Assembly (NCBI GenBank): GCA_030527765.1
Contig: JAUNAE010000178.1
Coordinates: 1 to 7,682, forward strand
Source: Eubacteriales bacterium
GTDB taxonomy: Bacteria; Bacillota_A; Clostridia; Lachnospirales; Lachnospiraceae
DNA length: 7,682 nucleotides
Direction of reading: 5' to 3'
Shown here piece after piece: positions 6,236 through 7,682 of this stretch. Below the pieces are notes generated by a model that saw only the letters and a list, made by a program, of their open reading frames with translations, was not told where the DNA came from and did no database searches. Position 1 is the stretch's first letter; each line of letters opens with the position of its first letter. Both the position numbers and the translations under genes were made by a program.

Positions 6236-7315
6236 ATGTCCTCAGATATGAAACAATACAAGTGTCCTTCCTGCGGTGGTCCTATGCACTTTGACAGTGC
6301 GGCACAGCAGCTTCTCTGTGAGTACTGCAAGAATACCATTGATATCGATGGGGAGGATCTGGAGAACTTTTTCGGTAATCTGGGTCAGGAGGACATTAAC
6401 TGGCAGCAGGACACCAGTATGGAATGGCAGCAGGGGGAAGCAGACCAGCTTCGCACCTTTTACTGCGAATCCTGTGGTGGTGAACTGACCACCGACAACA
6501 ATACTGTGGCGACCAGCTGCCCATACTGCGGAAATCCGGTCATGCTTATGGAAAGGGTTTCCGGAGATTTGAGACCGAATTATGTCATACCGTTCCAGAT
6601 CGACAAAGAAGGGGCAAAAAAAGCCTACCGGGAACATCTGAAGGGAAAACGTCTCCTTCCGAAAAGTTTCAAAGATGAGAATCACATCGACGAAATCAAA
6701 GGCGTTTACGTTCCGTTCTGGATGTTCGACAGCGGTGTTCATGGCACCTATCGTTTTCGCGGAACAAAGAAAGCGGTATGGACAAGCGGAAATTATATTT
6801 ATACAAAAACAAGCTACTATTCGGTATTTCTGGAGGGATCCACGGAGTATGCAAATATTCCGATCGATGGGTCAAAAAAGATGCCGGATGACCTGATGGA
6901 GTCCATAGAGCCTTTTGACTTCAGCAAGGCGGTAAGCTTCAATACAGCATATCTTGCCGGTTATCTTGCGGACAAATACGATGTCAGTGCCCAGGAGAGT
7001 GTTTCCAGAGCGAATGAACGTATCCGGACAAGTACGAGAAATCAGTTCAGAAATCAGGTGTACAATCTGGATTCCGTGCAGATGACGGATGAGAGACTGC
7101 AGTATGTCAATGCCAGATATCAGTATGCACTTCTTCCGGTATGGCTTCTGTCCAGTACCTGGAACGGCAAGAATTTTATCTTTGCCATGAATGGTCAGAC
7201 CGGCAAGATGGTTGGGGATCTGCCGGCAGATCCGAAGAAGAGAATGATGTATTTCTCTGCGACTACGGTGATTACGATGCTGATTGCCCTTCTGGTAATC
7301 TTTCTGGTTCATTAA
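6236..7315 (+). CDS. Zinc-ribbon membrane-anchored protein (YdjG-like)
   Basis: A 359-residue protein with two zinc ribbons at the N-terminus, Cys10, Cys13, Cys28, Cys31 and Cys77, Cys80, Cys95, Cys98, joined by an acidic, Gln-rich linker. The large middle domain (about 110-335) includes KGVYVPFWMFDSGVHGTYRF (155-174) and YALLPVWLLSS (297-307). NGQTGKMVGDLPADPKKR (319-336) precedes a single C-terminal membrane helix (about 338-358), placing the ribbons in the cytoplasm. Database entries for this family often carry misleading labels such as primosomal or replication protein; nothing here supports DNA replication. B. subtilis YdjG is a membrane protein that helps recruit PspA. It lies 23 bases after the SPFH gene and 12 bases before the TPM gene, a clear co-transcribed unit. 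Start chosen at 6236 from the ribosome site at 6224-6230. The biochemical function is unknown. Confidence 0.85.
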   Translation: MSSDMKQYKCPSCGGPMHFDSAAQQLLCEYCKNTIDIDGEDLENFFGNLGQEDINWQQDTSMEWQQGEADQLRTFYCESCGGELTTDNNTVATSCPYCGNPVMLMERVSGDLRPNYVIPFQIDKEGAKKAYREHLKGKRLLPKSFKDENHIDEIKGVYVPFWMFDSGVHGTYRFRGTKKAVWTSGNYIYTKTSYYSVFLEGSTEYANIPIDGSKKMPDDLMESIEPFDFSKAVSFNTAYLAGYLADKYDVSAQESVSRANERIRTSTRNQFRNQVYNLDSVQMTDERLQYVNARYQYALLPVWLLSSTWNGKNFIFAMNGQTGKMVGDLPADPKKRMMYFSATTVITMLIALLVIFLVH

Positions 7316-7327
7316 GGAGGGAAAAAG

Positions 7328-7682
7328 ATGAATAGAAATAAAAAAATTCTCGCTCTTCTTTTGTCCCTTGGAATCATTGGCATTTATCTGTGCACAGCGG
7401 TGGTGGAAGTCTGGGCAAAAAGTCCTCATGTGGTTGATGACGGAAATCTGATTTCTGCGGAAGTGGAAGCAGAACTGGAATCCCGGATGGAGGAAATCAG
7501 CGAGGAATATCAGATGGACGTCGTTCTTGTAACGACAGATTCTTTGTATGGAAAGACAGCGGAGGCTTACGCAGACGACTATTTTGATGAAAATGGATAC
7601 GGATACGGGGCATCTTATGACGGAATTCTTTTCCTGATTTCCATGGAAGACAGGGATTGGGCAATTTCTACGACAGGTCGGG
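7328..7682 (+). CDS. TPM-domain membrane or secreted protein (YdjH-like), 3' end outside window
   Basis: The first 118 residues of a protein that runs off the window end. A basic start (MNRNKK) and a hydrophobic stretch (about 7-26, ILALLLSLGIIGIYLCTAVV) form a signal peptide or membrane anchor. The region that follows reads as the first part of a TPM (UPF0603) domain: VVDDGNLISAEVEAELESRM (34-53), QMDVVLVTTDSL (61-72), AEAYADDYFDENGYGYG (76-92), DGILFLISMEDRDWAISTTGR (from 96 to the end). TPM domains occur in thylakoid TLP18.3, bacterial YgcG-type proteins and B. subtilis YdjH; phosphatase activity has been reported for the plant protein but the bacterial role is unclear. The start has a strong AAGGAGGG site at 7314-7321 that overlaps the preceding stop codon. 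A later membrane helix is common in such proteins but lies beyond the visible part. Confidence 0.85.
   Translation, partial: MNRNKKILALLLSLGIIGIYLCTAVVEVWAKSPHVVDDGNLISAEVEAELESRMEEISEEYQMDVVLVTTDSLYGKTAEAYADDYFDENGYGYGASYDGILFLISMEDRDWAISTTGR

Overview
The window looks like chromosomal DNA of a low- to mid-GC Gram-positive anaerobe, most likely a member of the Clostridia (Lachnospiraceae-like). The grounds are strong purine-rich Shine-Dalgarno sites, the protein families present, and a single-pass membrane protein of a type common in that group. This placement is inference from sequence character; no rRNA or other phylogenetic marker is present.

Region 1 (1-3165, + strand) is a dTDP-sugar operon: rmlA, rmlB and rmlD, tightly spaced and closed by a long rho-independent terminator. 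RmlA makes dTDP-glucose, RmlB dehydrates it to dTDP-4-keto-6-deoxyglucose, and RmlD performs the last reduction to dTDP-L-rhamnose. The 3,5-epimerase gene rmlC is not in the window. The 133-base leader before rmlA holds a tentative promoter, two operator-like inverted repeats and a degenerate copy of a repeat also seen at about 4060-4089.

Region 2 (3166-3950, - strand) is a single gene converging on the rml operon. It encodes a PHP-fold tyrosine phosphatase of the CpsB/YwqE type that normally controls capsule or exopolysaccharide synthesis. It sits next to nucleotide-sugar genes without its usual kinase partner in view. A hairpin directly follows its stop codon, and the shared terminator lies beyond.

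Region 3 (3951-4256) is the divergent intergenic gap. It holds the better copy of the dispersed repeat and a plausible sigma-A promoter for the rightward genes.

Region 4 (4257-7682, + strand) is a probable four-gene membrane-associated operon: a single-pass membrane protein of unknown function; an SPFH-domain protein with two C-terminal zinc ribbons (YdjI-like); a protein with two N-terminal zinc ribbons and a C-terminal membrane anchor (YdjG-like); and the start of a TPM-domain protein with a signal or anchor segment (YdjH-like), cut by the window end. In Bacillus subtilis, relatives of the last three are encoded with PspA as an envelope-stress module. Here no pspA is seen, the gene order differs, and an extra membrane protein leads the cluster. 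This is the part of the window most likely to hide under-described biology.
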